Origin: Bacillus weihaiensis | GTDB taxonomy: Bacteria > Bacillota > Bacilli > Bacillales > Bacillaceae | DNA: 64,000 bases | Assembly: GCF_001889165.1 (NCBI RefSeq) | Contig: NZ_CP016020.1 | Coordinates: 4,244,501-4,308,500, forward strand | Direction of reading: 5' to 3' | In this document: positions 27,664 to 36,550 of the stretch, piece after piece | How positions within the stretch are numbered: the stretch's first letter is position 1 | Layout of the letters: each line of letters begins with the position of its first letter | Notes under the pieces: generated by a model | Databases searched by the model: none | What the model saw: the letters and a program-made list of their open reading frames with translations, nothing else | Told to the model about the DNA's origin: nothing | Translations under genes and position numbers: made by a program

Positions 27664-28668
27664 ATGAACCAAATTACGGTACCAATAAAAATAGGTAAAA
27701 TACTAGCGATGATTATTCTTCTCATTATTTTGATTGGGATGAGTATCATACTAGGGTATACGGATACATCTATAAAATTAGCTTACGAAGCCTTTACTAT
27801 GTTTGATGGAAGCAATGAACACTTAATTGTACAAACAGTTCGCTTGCCGAGGGCTCTAATTGCTGCAAGTGTTGGTGCTTCATTGGCAATAGCAGGCGTA
27901 TATATGCAAACACTTACAAAAAATCCTCTAGCATCTCCTGGAATTTTAGGTATTAACGCTGGAGCAAGTTTTGCTGTCGTATTTGTCCTAACATTCTTCC
28001 AAGTATCAAGTCTGGATATCTTTACATGGGTATCATTTTTAGGAGCAGCCGTAGCAGCGTTGACTGTTTATTTCATCGGAAATGTTGGGAGACAAGGATT
28101 AACTCCAATGAAACTAACTCTTGCAGGAGCAGCTTTAACGGCACTTTTCTCTTCTTTTACACAAGGGATCTTAGTAACGAATGAAGCGGCGCTTGATGAA
28201 GTATTATTTTGGTTGTCTGGATCTGTGCAGGGAAGGAAGCTAGAGATATTGACTTCTGTCTTTCCTTACCTTGCCATAGGATGGGTCATTGCTCTTATTT
28301 TCACTCCAATTATGAATGTGTTAGCTATGGGAGATGACGTTGCTAGAGGATTAGGCTTGAAAGTAGGACTCGTGAAAATAACAGTAGGAATTCTTGTGAT
28401 TTTACTTGCAGGTGGTTCTGTAGCAATAGCTGGACCAATTGGCTTTATCGGAATTGTCATTCCACATATCGCCCGCAAATTAATAGGGACAGATCATCGT
28501 TGGCTTGTTCCGTTTGCTGGACTTCTTGGAGGCGTTCTTTTGTTGGCGGCTGATATTGGTGCTAGATACATTGTTATGCCTCAAGAGGTTCCTGTAGGGG
28601 TTATGACAGCCTTCATTGGTACTCCATATTTTATTTATTTAGCTAGGAAGGGGATTAACAAAGGATGA
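27664..28668 (+). CDS. yfiZ: Siderophore ABC permease, YfiZ-like (FecCD)
   Basis: A 334-residue FecCD permease with about ten helices. Recognisable segments are VRLPRALIAASVGASLAIAG, LTKNPLASPGILGINAGASF, a LAMGDDVARGLGLKVG loop, GPIGFIGIVIPHIARKLIG (coupling helix) and the end AFIGTPYFIYLARKG. Its order beside a YfiY-like receptor and a second permease reproduces the yfiZ-yfhA set. The stop overlaps the next permease by 4 bp (ATGA). The start at 27664 has an AAAGGTTTAACG leader. Expression should be iron-repressed via the boxes in the spacer. Confidence 0.9.
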   Translation: MNQITVPIKIGKILAMIILLIILIGMSIILGYTDTSIKLAYEAFTMFDGSNEHLIVQTVRLPRALIAASVGASLAIAGVYMQTLTKNPLASPGILGINAGASFAVVFVLTFFQVSSLDIFTWVSFLGAAVAALTVYFIGNVGRQGLTPMKLTLAGAALTALFSSFTQGILVTNEAALDEVLFWLSGSVQGRKLEILTSVFPYLAIGWVIALIFTPIMNVLAMGDDVARGLGLKVGLVKITVGILVILLAGGSVAIAGPIGFIGIVIPHIARKLIGTDHRWLVPFAGLLGGVLLLAADIGARYIVMPQEVPVGVMTAFIGTPYFIYLARKGINKG

Positions 28669-29720
28669 AGGGATATCGAAGCGTACGAATTGGTAAAGAC
28701 AAGGTGTCCCTCCTCTTGGATCAGAAAGCACTTATTAAATTACTGATCCTTTTAGTCTTAACGCTGATGATATTTATTATTAGTGTAGGGTTAGGAGATC
28801 TACATATCCATCCTTTTAATGTGATTAACCTGTTATTCGGTGGTGGAACAGAGGTAGAGAAGCTCGTTGTGTTTCAATTGCGTTTACCAAGAATTATTAT
28901 TTCTATGTTAGTTGGTATGGCATTAGCTGTAGCAGGAGGAATTCTTCAAGGGATGGTTAGAAATCACTTGGCTTCACCAGATATTATTGGGGTAACGGCA
29001 GGTGCTAGTATGGCTGTTGTTGCTTTTTTATGGTTGTTTAGTGATGATAGATACTCTCTACTAGTTAGTGTGAAATGGATGCCACTAGCTGCTTTTATAG
29101 GAGCTTCACTTGTAGGAATGGCGGTGTACTTTCTTTCATGGAAGGATGGCGTTACACCTATCCGACTAGTATTAATTGGGATTGGGATGTCTGCCCTTAT
29201 GCAGGCTGGAACAACAATGTTTATGGTCTTGGGGCCTATATACATGGCGAGCCAAGCGAATGTATGGATTACTGGAAGTGTCAATAGTGTAACCTGGGAA
29301 GATGTGAATGTTCTTTTACCTGTTGTTATTGTGTTGCTCATATTGGCATTTATTTTCTCCCGACATGTGAATATCCAATCACTTGGCGAAGATGTAGCTA
29401 AGGGAGTAGGAAGCCCGATTGAACGCCATCGTTTTCTTTTACTGTTAATTAGCACAGGATTAGTAGGTACAGCCGTCGCATTTGCAGGTGGAATAGGGTT
29501 TGTTGGTCTTATGGCGCCACATATTGCGCGAAAGCTTGTTGGATCCTCTTTTGGCGCCTTATTGCCTGTATCTGCATTAATCGGTGCCATTCTCGTAATG
29601 TTAGCAGATTTAATTGGGCGAACACTATTTTTACCATCCATTGTCCCTGCAGGTGTATTTACTGCTACACTGGGTGCCCCTTATTTTATCTATCTCTTAG
29701 TGAAGTCAAAAAACAACTAA
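28665..29720 (+). CDS. yfhA: Siderophore ABC permease, YfhA-like (FecCD)
   Basis: A 351-residue FecCD permease, partner of the one at 27664. It has an N-terminal extension of about 30 mostly soluble residues before helix 1. Conserved parts are LRLPRIIISMLVGMALAVAG, VRNHLASPDIIGVTAGASMA, SLGEDVAKGVGSPIERH, GGIGFVGLMAPHIARKLVG and TATLGAPYFIYLLVKS. Translational coupling to the upstream permease is indicated by the 4-bp overlap. A ribosome-binding site for the ATPase follows 19 bp after the stop, so all three genes form one operon. Confidence 0.9.
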   Translation: MKGYRSVRIGKDKVSLLLDQKALIKLLILLVLTLMIFIISVGLGDLHIHPFNVINLLFGGGTEVEKLVVFQLRLPRIIISMLVGMALAVAGGILQGMVRNHLASPDIIGVTAGASMAVVAFLWLFSDDRYSLLVSVKWMPLAAFIGASLVGMAVYFLSWKDGVTPIRLVLIGIGMSALMQAGTTMFMVLGPIYMASQANVWITGSVNSVTWEDVNVLLPVVIVLLILAFIFSRHVNIQSLGEDVAKGVGSPIERHRFLLLLISTGLVGTAVAFAGGIGFVGLMAPHIARKLVGSSFGALLPVSALIGAILVMLADLIGRTLFLPSIVPAGVFTATLGAPYFIYLLVKSKNN

Positions 29721-29739
29721 GAGAGGAAGGTGTGAAGAG

Positions 29740-30543
29740 ATGACAAGTAATTTACAAACGGATAAACTCACTCTTGCATATGGTGATCGAGTTATTATTA
29801 AAGAATTAGATCTAGTCATTCCAAAAGGGGAAATTACCGTCTTTATTGGTGGGAATGGGTGCGGGAAATCAACCCTACTACGATCGATAGCCAGGCTACT
29901 AAAGCCTGAAGGTGGAAGCGTCCTCCTTGATGGAGAAAGCATTGCCAAGCTACCTACGAAAGAAGTGGCACGGAAATTGGCGATCTTACCGCAGGCACCG
30001 GATTCTCCAGAAGGACTGTCTGTTTTGCAGCTAGTAAAACAAGGGAGATATCCTTATCAAAATTGGTTAAAGCAATGGACAAAAGAAGATGAACAGCATG
30101 TGACAGATGCCCTACATTCAACCTCCTTACTTGAATTGAAGGATCGGTCAATTGATGAGCTATCGGGTGGGCAACGACAAAGGGCATGGATTGCCATGAC
30201 GCTTGCTCAGAACACAGATATTATTCTATTAGATGAACCAACTACGTACCTTGATATGACACATCAAATCGACATTCTTGACCTTTTGTATGATTTAAAT
30301 GAAAAAGAAAATAGGACAATCGTGATGGTCCTGCATGATTTAAATTTAGCATGCCGATATGCTCATCATTTAGTAGCGATAAAGGATCAAAAAATTGTCG
30401 CACAAGGTGATCCTAATGAGATCGTGAATGCAGAGCTTGTCCATAAAGTATTTGAAATGAAATGTATGATTACGACAGATCCTCTTTTAGGCACACCTCT
30501 ATGTATTCCTCATGGGAAAGGAAGAGCTGTTCTCCATACGTAG
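29740..30543 (+). CDS. Siderophore ABC ATPase, YusV/FecE-like
   Basis: ATP-binding subunit of 267 residues. Walker A GGNGCGKST (37-45), Q-loop in AILPQAP, signature LSGGQRQR, Walker B IILLDEPTTYLD and the H-loop MVLHDLNLACRYAHH are all intact. In B. subtilis the YfiYZ-YfhA importer uses the separately encoded ATPase YusV; here a YusV-type ATPase is encoded in the operon itself. It has the same length as the ATPase at 11415 and is clearly paralogous to it. The operon ends here, with only a weak hairpin (GAAAG/CTTTC plus Ts near 30568-30594) after the stop. Confidence 0.92.
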   Translation: MTSNLQTDKLTLAYGDRVIIKELDLVIPKGEITVFIGGNGCGKSTLLRSIARLLKPEGGSVLLDGESIAKLPTKEVARKLAILPQAPDSPEGLSVLQLVKQGRYPYQNWLKQWTKEDEQHVTDALHSTSLLELKDRSIDELSGGQRQRAWIAMTLAQNTDIILLDEPTTYLDMTHQIDILDLLYDLNEKENRTIVMVLHDLNLACRYAHHLVAIKDQKIVAQGDPNEIVNAELVHKVFEMKCMITTDPLLGTPLCIPHGKGRAVLHT

Positions 30544-30917
30544 TAGTTATAGGCGGAAGAAATGGTGGAAAGAGTGCCTTTCTTTCGTTTTTTTATGCTC
30601 TTTATGTGTAGTAAGGAGAAAGTAGACATTGGAAGAGGATGCGAGAGGTGTATCGAATCTTATAAATAATTGTTTATATGACAGGTAGACGATCTTGACC
30701 CGAAGTGGAGTAATTTTCTAAAAAAGGTAGACGAGTCTTGCCCAAGATTGAGTGGTTTTCCCATAATATTGAACGATTTGCTGAATGGGCCTATAAACTT
30801 CAGCCTAAGATTCAAATAGACTGCCAGTTTACCCTTTCAGCCCCTATAAAAAGACGCTAACTCAAAAAATCCAATCTATGCTAAAGTAGAAGAAAGTAAA
30901 AGAATGAGGAGAATAAT
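30544..30917. other. Intergenic stretch with an imperfect direct repeat
   Basis: No gene is visible. A weak terminator-like hairpin lies near 30568-30594. An imperfect direct repeat of 37 bp occupies 30684-30720 and 30726-30762 (both start GGTAGACGA and contain TCTTG and GAGT). The promoter of the GGDEF gene should lie in 30800-30900. Confidence 0.5.
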
Positions 30918-32495
30918 GTGAATTCGGCATTAAATATATCCATCACGCTAATTTGTGTGTCGACTGTTTTAAATTTGTATCTATGTTTATATGTGTTTAT
31001 TAAACGTCACCATTATACAAGTATTGCAAAAGTATTTATTCTTCATTCGTTTTTAACAGCACTGTATTGCTTTGGTTCTGTCTATGTTCTCATGTCTACA
31101 ACGATTGAAGAGATTAAATTTTGGACAACTGTTTTGTATGCAGGTATGCCACTATCTGCAACAATGGGTTTATTATTCATTATGAAATATTTAGGGATTA
31201 ATTTGTCTCGTAAATCGTCCTGGTTACTACTAGGCATTCCGATTATGACCTTCTTAATGGTTGCAACCAATGACTTTCACCATCTACACTATCGAGTTTT
31301 TGAAATTGATCCTGAATTGGGGGCACCTTATGTCCATCAAGAAATGGGGTTTTGGTATATTGTACATGGTCTCTATACATTTTCAAGCTTGTTTGTTGCT
31401 TTTTTACTTGTGATGTTCCGGTGGAAGGAAACAACGGCAACGTATAGGCCGCAGCTACTATCCTTACTTTTTGGGCAGCTTATTCCGATGATCACTTCTT
31501 TTCTCTATCTTTTAGGTGTGACTCCACCTGGAATTGATCCTGTACCCATGGTTATGTGGATGACATCCTTATTTTATCTCTGGTCAATCAGTACTTCTCG
31601 AATGTTTACACTTATGCCGATTGCAAAGGATATTATATTTAACAGTATAAACGATGGAGCTATGGTTCTTGATGAAGATAATCGTTTAATTGAATTTAAC
31701 AAATCGAGTCAGCAAATGTTTCCAGGTTTATCTCTTACAACACTCGGAAAACCATTCCTAGAGGTATGGCAAAGCCTCTTACATGACTCTCCCCCTTTTA
31801 GCCTAGAACATGGGCTTAGTCAGCAAGAATTTCGGGTGCCCACAAAAGATGGAACGATATCAACTTATCAGGTTCGAATTTCGAAGGTTCAACATACGTC
31901 AAAAAGTGAAGGGTTGTTACTGATATTTACCGATTTTACAGAACTAAAGAGATTACAGGTAAAGCTAGAACATTATGCTTATTATGACGAGCTAACACGT
32001 ATTTACAATCGCCGAGCATTTTTTCAGCAATGTGAAGACATGCTTACCTCATCAAACCAGCATAGAAGTCCCTTTTCCATTATCCTCATGGATATTGATT
32101 ACTTCAAAAAGGTGAATGATACATATGGACATGGTGTAGGAGATGAAATTCTTAAGCATGTTGCCAATATGATTACGAATGAATTAAGTCATGGAGAGCT
32201 TTTTGCACGATACGGTGGTGAGGAGTTTGTGTTGGCGTTAAAGGGCTACACAGAAATTGAGGCTGAAGAATTAGCAGAACGACTTCGTCTGAGAATAAAC
32301 GAATCCTCACTACAGACAGCTGAAGGAGATCGTCTTTCTGTCACACTTAGTTTAGGTGTAGCCGGAGTAGAGAGCGGAAAAGACGAGACACTCCATCATA
32401 TTCTCCACAGAGCTGATCAAGCGTTATATGTAGCAAAGGACGCAGGTAGAAATCAAGTGCGTGTCTATACACCCTCTATTGTTCTACTAAAATAA
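30918..32495 (+). CDS. Diguanylate cyclase: 7TM sensor, PAS, GGDEF
   Basis: A 525-residue predicted c-di-GMP synthase, paralogous in layout to the protein at 9815. Seven hydrophobic helices (about 5-230), a PAS domain (about 243-350, INDGAMVLDEDNRLIEFNK) and a GGDEF domain (about 358-520, DELTRIYNRRAFFQQ) with GGEEF at 433-437. No RxxD inhibitory site is seen. A GTG start at 30918 follows GAGGAGAATAAT. It lies downstream of and co-directional with the YfiY-type operon. Eight bases after the stop the first 120-bp inverted-repeat element begins and probably ends transcription. Confidence 0.88.
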   Translation: MNSALNISITLICVSTVLNLYLCLYVFIKRHHYTSIAKVFILHSFLTALYCFGSVYVLMSTTIEEIKFWTTVLYAGMPLSATMGLLFIMKYLGINLSRKSSWLLLGIPIMTFLMVATNDFHHLHYRVFEIDPELGAPYVHQEMGFWYIVHGLYTFSSLFVAFLLVMFRWKETTATYRPQLLSLLFGQLIPMITSFLYLLGVTPPGIDPVPMVMWMTSLFYLWSISTSRMFTLMPIAKDIIFNSINDGAMVLDEDNRLIEFNKSSQQMFPGLSLTTLGKPFLEVWQSLLHDSPPFSLEHGLSQQEFRVPTKDGTISTYQVRISKVQHTSKSEGLLLIFTDFTELKRLQVKLEHYAYYDELTRIYNRRAFFQQCEDMLTSSNQHRSPFSIILMDIDYFKKVNDTYGHGVGDEILKHVANMITNELSHGELFARYGGEEFVLALKGYTEIEAEELAERLRLRINESSLQTAEGDRLSVTLSLGVAGVESGKDETLHHILHRADQALYVAKDAGRNQVRVYTPSIVLLK

Positions 32496-32503
32496 ACAAT
32501 AAG

Positions 32504-32623
32504 GAGGCTGGGACAGAAGTGCCTGGCACCGTATCGTAACGACTATATGTACGCACTGATTTATCTAGTGCACACAATAGATTGTATCGGAGGGTGCCTG
32601 GCTCTTTGTTTTGTCCCAGCCTC
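32504..32623 (+). repeat. 120-bp palindromic-ended repeat, copy 1
   Basis: Ends are GAGGCTGGGACA and TGTCCCAGCCTC, perfect terminal inverted repeats. Inside, GTGCCTGGCACC and GGTGCCTGGC form a second pair of arms. It is 117/120 identical to the inverted complement of 61674-61793. T6 follows the right end, so in this orientation it can also act as a terminator for the GGDEF gene. Confidence 0.85.
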
Positions 32624-33061
32624 TTTTTTAGTTGGCTGTTTTCGTAAACTTTGTTGCTTTAAGTCATATGAAGAAAACAACGCTGTATAAAGAATAGTGG
32701 CAGCTTTTCTCCTTAGAATAACTACCTTATTTCTACTAAAATGCTGCTGCTAATTACTTTCTAGATGATTAGCAACAATCTTTCAGAATAGAGTCTTTAG
32801 TTTTGATTAATCTAAAAGTGGAAATTTGTCTTTACCATATGTATTGAGTATGTGATTCCTGAAGGGGTAAAGTTCCAAGGGCCCAGTAAAGGGGGACGAA
32901 ACCATTTAATCATGTTTGAAAATCCGGTGTAAGTCCTACTATTTATCTAAGTTTTCCTCTTAAAATTAGAGTAGTTTTATGGTGGGAGATGATATACTGA
33001 TAAGTAGATAGTCATTATTTATGACATGATTCTTTAAATGTGAGGAAGATCAAACTCTTCA
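32624..33061. other. Gene-free stretch before the sensor kinase
   Basis: No coding sequence is supported. The section 32850-32940 (AAGGGGTAAAG, then AAATCCGGTGTAAGTCC) looks structured-RNA-like but matches no class I can name with confidence. GAGGAAGATC near 33040 could be the ribosome-binding site for the kinase gene. Confidence 0.4.
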
Positions 33062-34366
33062 ATGAAAACCAATAAAATGAAACTAATAATAAGCTTATCT
33101 ATTATTCTATTTTTATTTTTTACAGGGCTAAATATGTATATGTCGTATATCAATATAAGACAAACCGTAGAGAGCTCTGTAGGTGAACGAAGTTTAGAAG
33201 CTGCCATTTCCATTGCGAATTCAATGGACGTTGAAACGTACAAGCGTTTTTTAAACAATCCAGTTGAAAATGAAGAATATTGGAAAATTAGGCATGATCT
33301 AAACGATGCGAGGGAAAAAATCGGAGCACTTTATGTCTACACATTAGCCGTTGATAACCCAAAAGTATCATACGGTATGATAGTGGGTCTCCCTCCCGGT
33401 ACAAAAGAAGATTATCCAATAGGAGTGGAATGTACCGTTCCCGAACAGCAAGTGAAAGAGGCATATGAAGGCAACACGTTTATAACAAAATCAATCTACG
33501 ATTCTACGTATGATGTAACCTATATCTCAGTTGGGGCACCGATAAAGGACAAAGAAAATCAGATTGTTGGATTTCTAGGGATTGATATGAACATTGATAC
33601 CCTCAAAGAAACAAGAGCAGAAGTCCTGAAGAATAGTTTGGCTATCTTTGCTTTTAACGGCTTTTTGGTATTAGCAGTGGTGCTATCCTTCTTGTTCATG
33701 CAAAGATGGTATCAAAAGGTCGTAATAGAGGAAGTAGCTTCAACAGAAGACATTTATCAGGCGGAGTTAAAGGGATTAATTGCTTCAGTGTCTTCAGTGA
33801 GACATGATTTTATCAATCATGTTCAAGTGTTACATGGACTGCTAAAAATTGGTCATTATGAACAAGCACTTGAATACGCAGCTTCCCTTTCTCATGAAGT
33901 GAAGACAATTGAAACTCTTCATTTAGATATTGAACATCCAGGTCTTTCTGTCTTCCTTCAAACAAAGAAGCTTTCTGCACAGAACTACCAGATTGATATG
34001 GATTTATCGATTTCAGATAGTCAATTTGAGAAAATAAAAACGCTTGATTTAATAAAAATTTTGGCTAATCTAGTGGATAACGCAATAGAAGCCACAATTC
34101 TTCTCCCTGAGGAACAAAGAAGAGTGAAGATTACATGTCACTCGGAACATAATCACTACTACTTCATGGTTAAAAATACAGGACCGAAAATTAAAAACAA
34201 AGAGCAAATCTTTGACCAAGGCTATTCAACAAAGGAATTAATGGGAAAAACAAGGGGGCAAGGCTTATTTATTGTAAAGGAAATTGTCCACCAGTATAAC
34301 GGGACAATTGAAGTTGACTCAACAGAAAGAGAAACAATGGTAAAAGTAATGATTCCCATTCAGTAA
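33062..34366 (+). CDS. Sensor histidine kinase of the CitA/DcuS-like (SpoOB-type) class
   Basis: A 434-residue membrane kinase. TM1 (about 8-28), an extracytoplasmic single-Cache/PAS-like domain (about 30-190, YGMIVGLPPGTKEDYP and VGAPIKDKENQIVGFLGIDM), TM2 (about 192-214), then a SpoOB_a helix with the phospho-acceptor H248 in SVRHDFINHVQVLHGLL. The HATPase domain shows LANLVDNAIEA and GQGLFIVKEIV. There is no response regulator next to it; an AraC-type gene follows 18 bp after the stop. The kinase therefore either partners a distant regulator or acts with the AraC protein in a way not evident from sequence. The ligand is unknown, though Cache domains bind small metabolites. Confidence 0.85.
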   Translation: MKTNKMKLIISLSIILFLFFTGLNMYMSYINIRQTVESSVGERSLEAAISIANSMDVETYKRFLNNPVENEEYWKIRHDLNDAREKIGALYVYTLAVDNPKVSYGMIVGLPPGTKEDYPIGVECTVPEQQVKEAYEGNTFITKSIYDSTYDVTYISVGAPIKDKENQIVGFLGIDMNIDTLKETRAEVLKNSLAIFAFNGFLVLAVVLSFLFMQRWYQKVVIEEVASTEDIYQAELKGLIASVSSVRHDFINHVQVLHGLLKIGHYEQALEYAASLSHEVKTIETLHLDIEHPGLSVFLQTKKLSAQNYQIDMDLSISDSQFEKIKTLDLIKILANLVDNAIEATILLPEEQRRVKITCHSEHNHYYFMVKNTGPKIKNKEQIFDQGYSTKELMGKTRGQGLFIVKEIVHQYNGTIEVDSTERETMVKVMIPIQ

Positions 34367-34390
34367 TTTCAATGGAAGGAGAGGGTGACT

Positions 34391-35083
34391 GTGCTTAATC
34401 AGGTTATTTGTGAGAAACGTTCGTATAGAAGAGAGTTTACTTCACATCAGCATGAATTTGGTCAGTTTCTCTTCCCTCTGGTGGGGTCATTGGATATCCA
34501 TACAAAAAATCAGGATCTAGTTCTTAAGCCAGATTCCTGTTTCTACCTTCCTCCAGATCTGAATCATTTGTATCGATCGAAAGAACGTAATGAATTTTTA
34601 ATTTTAGATATTCCAAAGAACTTTATTCCCCACCAAACAGATCGGATGCTTGTTCATATAGATGAGCAGTGGTCGGCAATTAGATCCTTATTAGTAGAGG
34701 AATCAAGGAGAAGGGATAGTAATGCATTGAATGACTTAACACGCTATATCACGAGTAAGTTAGAGATTTCGTTACCTACTTCCATCATCTATCTTCACGA
34801 GAATTTTAAAAAGCCATTCCGTTTAGAGAAATTGGCAGAAATCGAGCATTATCACCCCACATATTATTCTACTTGGTTTAAACAAAAAACAGGTAAAAGT
34901 CCAAAACAATATCTTTCAGATTTACGAATGAAAGAAGCAAAGACACTCCTCCTCCAGACTGATTGGACAATGACGAGAATTAGTGAGGAAATTGGCTTTG
35001 ACAACTCGTCTTCTTTCACAAGGTGGTTTGTAAAACAAGAGGGAATCTCTCCTATTCGCTATCGATATCTTAAAAATGGATAA
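34391..35083 (+). CDS. AraC-family transcriptional regulator with cupin sensor
   Basis: A 230-residue regulator. A cupin-like ligand-binding half (about 1-95, HQHEFGQFLFPLVGSLDIH then SCFYLPPDLNHLYRS) precedes a short linker. The double helix-turn-helix AraC domain (about 130-230) contains FRLEKLAEIEHYHPTYYSTWF, GKSPKQYLSDLRMKEAKTLL and IGFDNSSSFTRWFVKQEGIS. AAGGAG stands 9 bases before the GTG at 34391; the GTG at 34385 is too close to it. It is 24 bp from the sensor-kinase stop, so the two are likely co-transcribed. The EamA exporter downstream is a possible target. Confidence 0.85.
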   Translation: MLNQVICEKRSYRREFTSHQHEFGQFLFPLVGSLDIHTKNQDLVLKPDSCFYLPPDLNHLYRSKERNEFLILDIPKNFIPHQTDRMLVHIDEQWSAIRSLLVEESRRRDSNALNDLTRYITSKLEISLPTSIIYLHENFKKPFRLEKLAEIEHYHPTYYSTWFKQKTGKSPKQYLSDLRMKEAKTLLLQTDWTMTRISEEIGFDNSSSFTRWFVKQEGISPIRYRYLKNG

Positions 35084-35220
35084 AAAGAATCTTAAATTAA
35101 GGAAAGAGAAGAAAGATACATTTCTTTATCATTACTTTATAGGTTTTTATCTTTTTTAAGGGGAGTTGCTTTCTAGCAATTCTACTTCCATCAGCTGTAG
35201 AATTGAGGTGATATCAAATC

Positions 35221-36117
35221 ATGAATAAAGAAAAACGAACCCCGATCTTTGTGTTAGTTGCTGCGATTCTCTGGGGAACAACAGGAACAGCTCAATCCTT
35301 TGCACCTGAATTGGCACATCCAATTGCAATTGGCGCAGCACGGTTGGCTATAGGTGGCTTTTCTCTCATGGCGGTTGTCCTTTTGACAAAGGGAATGACC
35401 TTTAAAAATTGGCCAGTGAAACAGACGATCCTAGCAGCGGTATGTATGGCTTGTTACCAGCCATTATTTTTCTCCAGTGTAAAAGTGACAGGAGTCGCAA
35501 TTGGCACTGTGATTGCCATCGGGAGTGCCCCGATCCTATCAGGAGCAATCGAATGGGCCTTTGCAAAAAGAATGCCTTCTAAAAAGTGGTGGGGCGCTAC
35601 TTTATTATCCATAGCAGGATGTATCCTGTTATTTTTAAATGATGGGTCCATTCAAGTTGACCCACTTGGGGTCTTACTTGCCTTAGGTGCTGGGCTATCA
35701 TTTGCAAGCTACACCTTTATTAGTGCAGAATTAGGTAAGCAGCAATCATCACTAGTTGTTGTTGCCGTTGTATTCTCCTTAAGCGCAATTATTCTCTCTC
35801 CATTTTTGGTTATATACGATATGTCGTGGATAGTTAAACCAGATGGAGTGCTTGTGAGTTTACATTTAGGACTTATTACGACATCACTAGCCTATTATTT
35901 ATTTGCTAAGGGACTTCTAAGAGTGCCATCCTCTACTGCAGTTACATTATCCTTAGCGGAACCATTAACAGCAGCAATGCTTGGCATATTTCTACTTAAT
36001 GAGTCGATGAACATTGTGTCATGGGTAGGACTATTTCTTTTAATTTTCGGTATAGTTTTCCTTATTCTTCCTATGAAGAAAATTGATCATACTAAGATAA
36101 AGACAGTAAATGTCTAA
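35221..36117 (+). CDS. EamA/DMT-family exporter
   Basis: A 298-residue membrane protein with ten hydrophobic helices in two EamA repeats (about 8-138 and 150-285), typical of the drug/metabolite transporter superfamily. Signatures include ILWGTTGTAQSF near the start and LAEPLTAAMLGIFLLNESM in helix 9. The ATG at 35221 follows TTGAGGTGATATC. csaA begins 30 bp after the stop, suggesting a small operon. The substrate cannot be predicted; many relatives export amino acids or metabolites. Confidence 0.85.
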   Translation: MNKEKRTPIFVLVAAILWGTTGTAQSFAPELAHPIAIGAARLAIGGFSLMAVVLLTKGMTFKNWPVKQTILAAVCMACYQPLFFSSVKVTGVAIGTVIAIGSAPILSGAIEWAFAKRMPSKKWWGATLLSIAGCILLFLNDGSIQVDPLGVLLALGAGLSFASYTFISAELGKQQSSLVVVAVVFSLSAIILSPFLVIYDMSWIVKPDGVLVSLHLGLITTSLAYYLFAKGLLRVPSSTAVTLSLAEPLTAAMLGIFLLNESMNIVSWVGLFLLIFGIVFLILPMKKIDHTKIKTVNV

Positions 36118-36147
36118 ATCTGAAGGCGAAAAAGGTGGGTGTGTAGA

Positions 36148-36480
36148 TTGGCAACTATTGAAGATTTTCTAGAGCTAGATATGAGAGTTGGGACCATTGT
36201 AAAGGCTGAGCCTTTTCCAGAAGCAAGAAAACCAGCAATTAAGGTTGTAATCGATTTTGGTCCTGAGATTGGAAGTAAACATTCATCGGCTCAAATCACA
36301 AAACGATATTCTCCAGGTGAACTTACTGGAAGGCAAGTTGTCGCAATCGTAAACTTTCCTCCAAGAAGAATAGCTGGTTTTAAATCAGAGGTACTTATAC
36401 TTGGAGGCGTACAAGAAGAAGGGGATGTTGTATTAATAAAGCCAGATGAACATGTCGAAAATGGTACAAAAATCTCATAA
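36148..36480 (+). CDS. csaA: CsaA, tRNA-binding-domain chaperone-like protein
   Basis: A 110-residue single-domain OB-fold protein, matching B. subtilis CsaA nearly end to end: [53 protein letters not shown] and the closing NGTKIS. CsaA binds tRNA-like ligands and unfolded secretory proteins as a dimer and was found as a suppressor of secA defects. The TTG at 36148 is the chosen start because it aligns with the CsaA N-terminus (ATIEDF) and AAAGGTGGG lies 7 bases upstream; the in-frame GTG at 36139 overlaps that site. Confidence 0.93.
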   Translation: MATIEDFLELDMRVGTIVKAEPFPEARKPAIKVVIDFGPEIGSKHSSAQITKRYSPGELTGRQVVAIVNFPPRRIAGFKSEVLILGGVQEEGDVVLIKPDEHVENGTKIS

Positions 36481-36550
36481 TCTTCCATTAGTCCTTTGAC
36501 ATCCTTCCTATTTTCAATCAAAATAAAATAGGACTAAAGGGGTGAACGAA

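Noticed and set aside
28964-29641. A 225-codon minus-strand frame inside the yfhA-like permease gene
   Set aside because: It is antisense to a clear FecCD permease, has no ribosome-binding site and its protein is low-complexity Thr/Pro/Ile-rich, a typical shadow.
32890-32940. Cobalamin riboswitch
   Set aside because: Only a short motif resembles the core; the remaining helices and a B12-related gene are missing.
36139-36147. GTG start for csaA giving three extra residues
   Set aside because: The GTG lies inside the ribosome-binding sequence; the TTG at 36148 aligns with the B. subtilis CsaA N-terminus.
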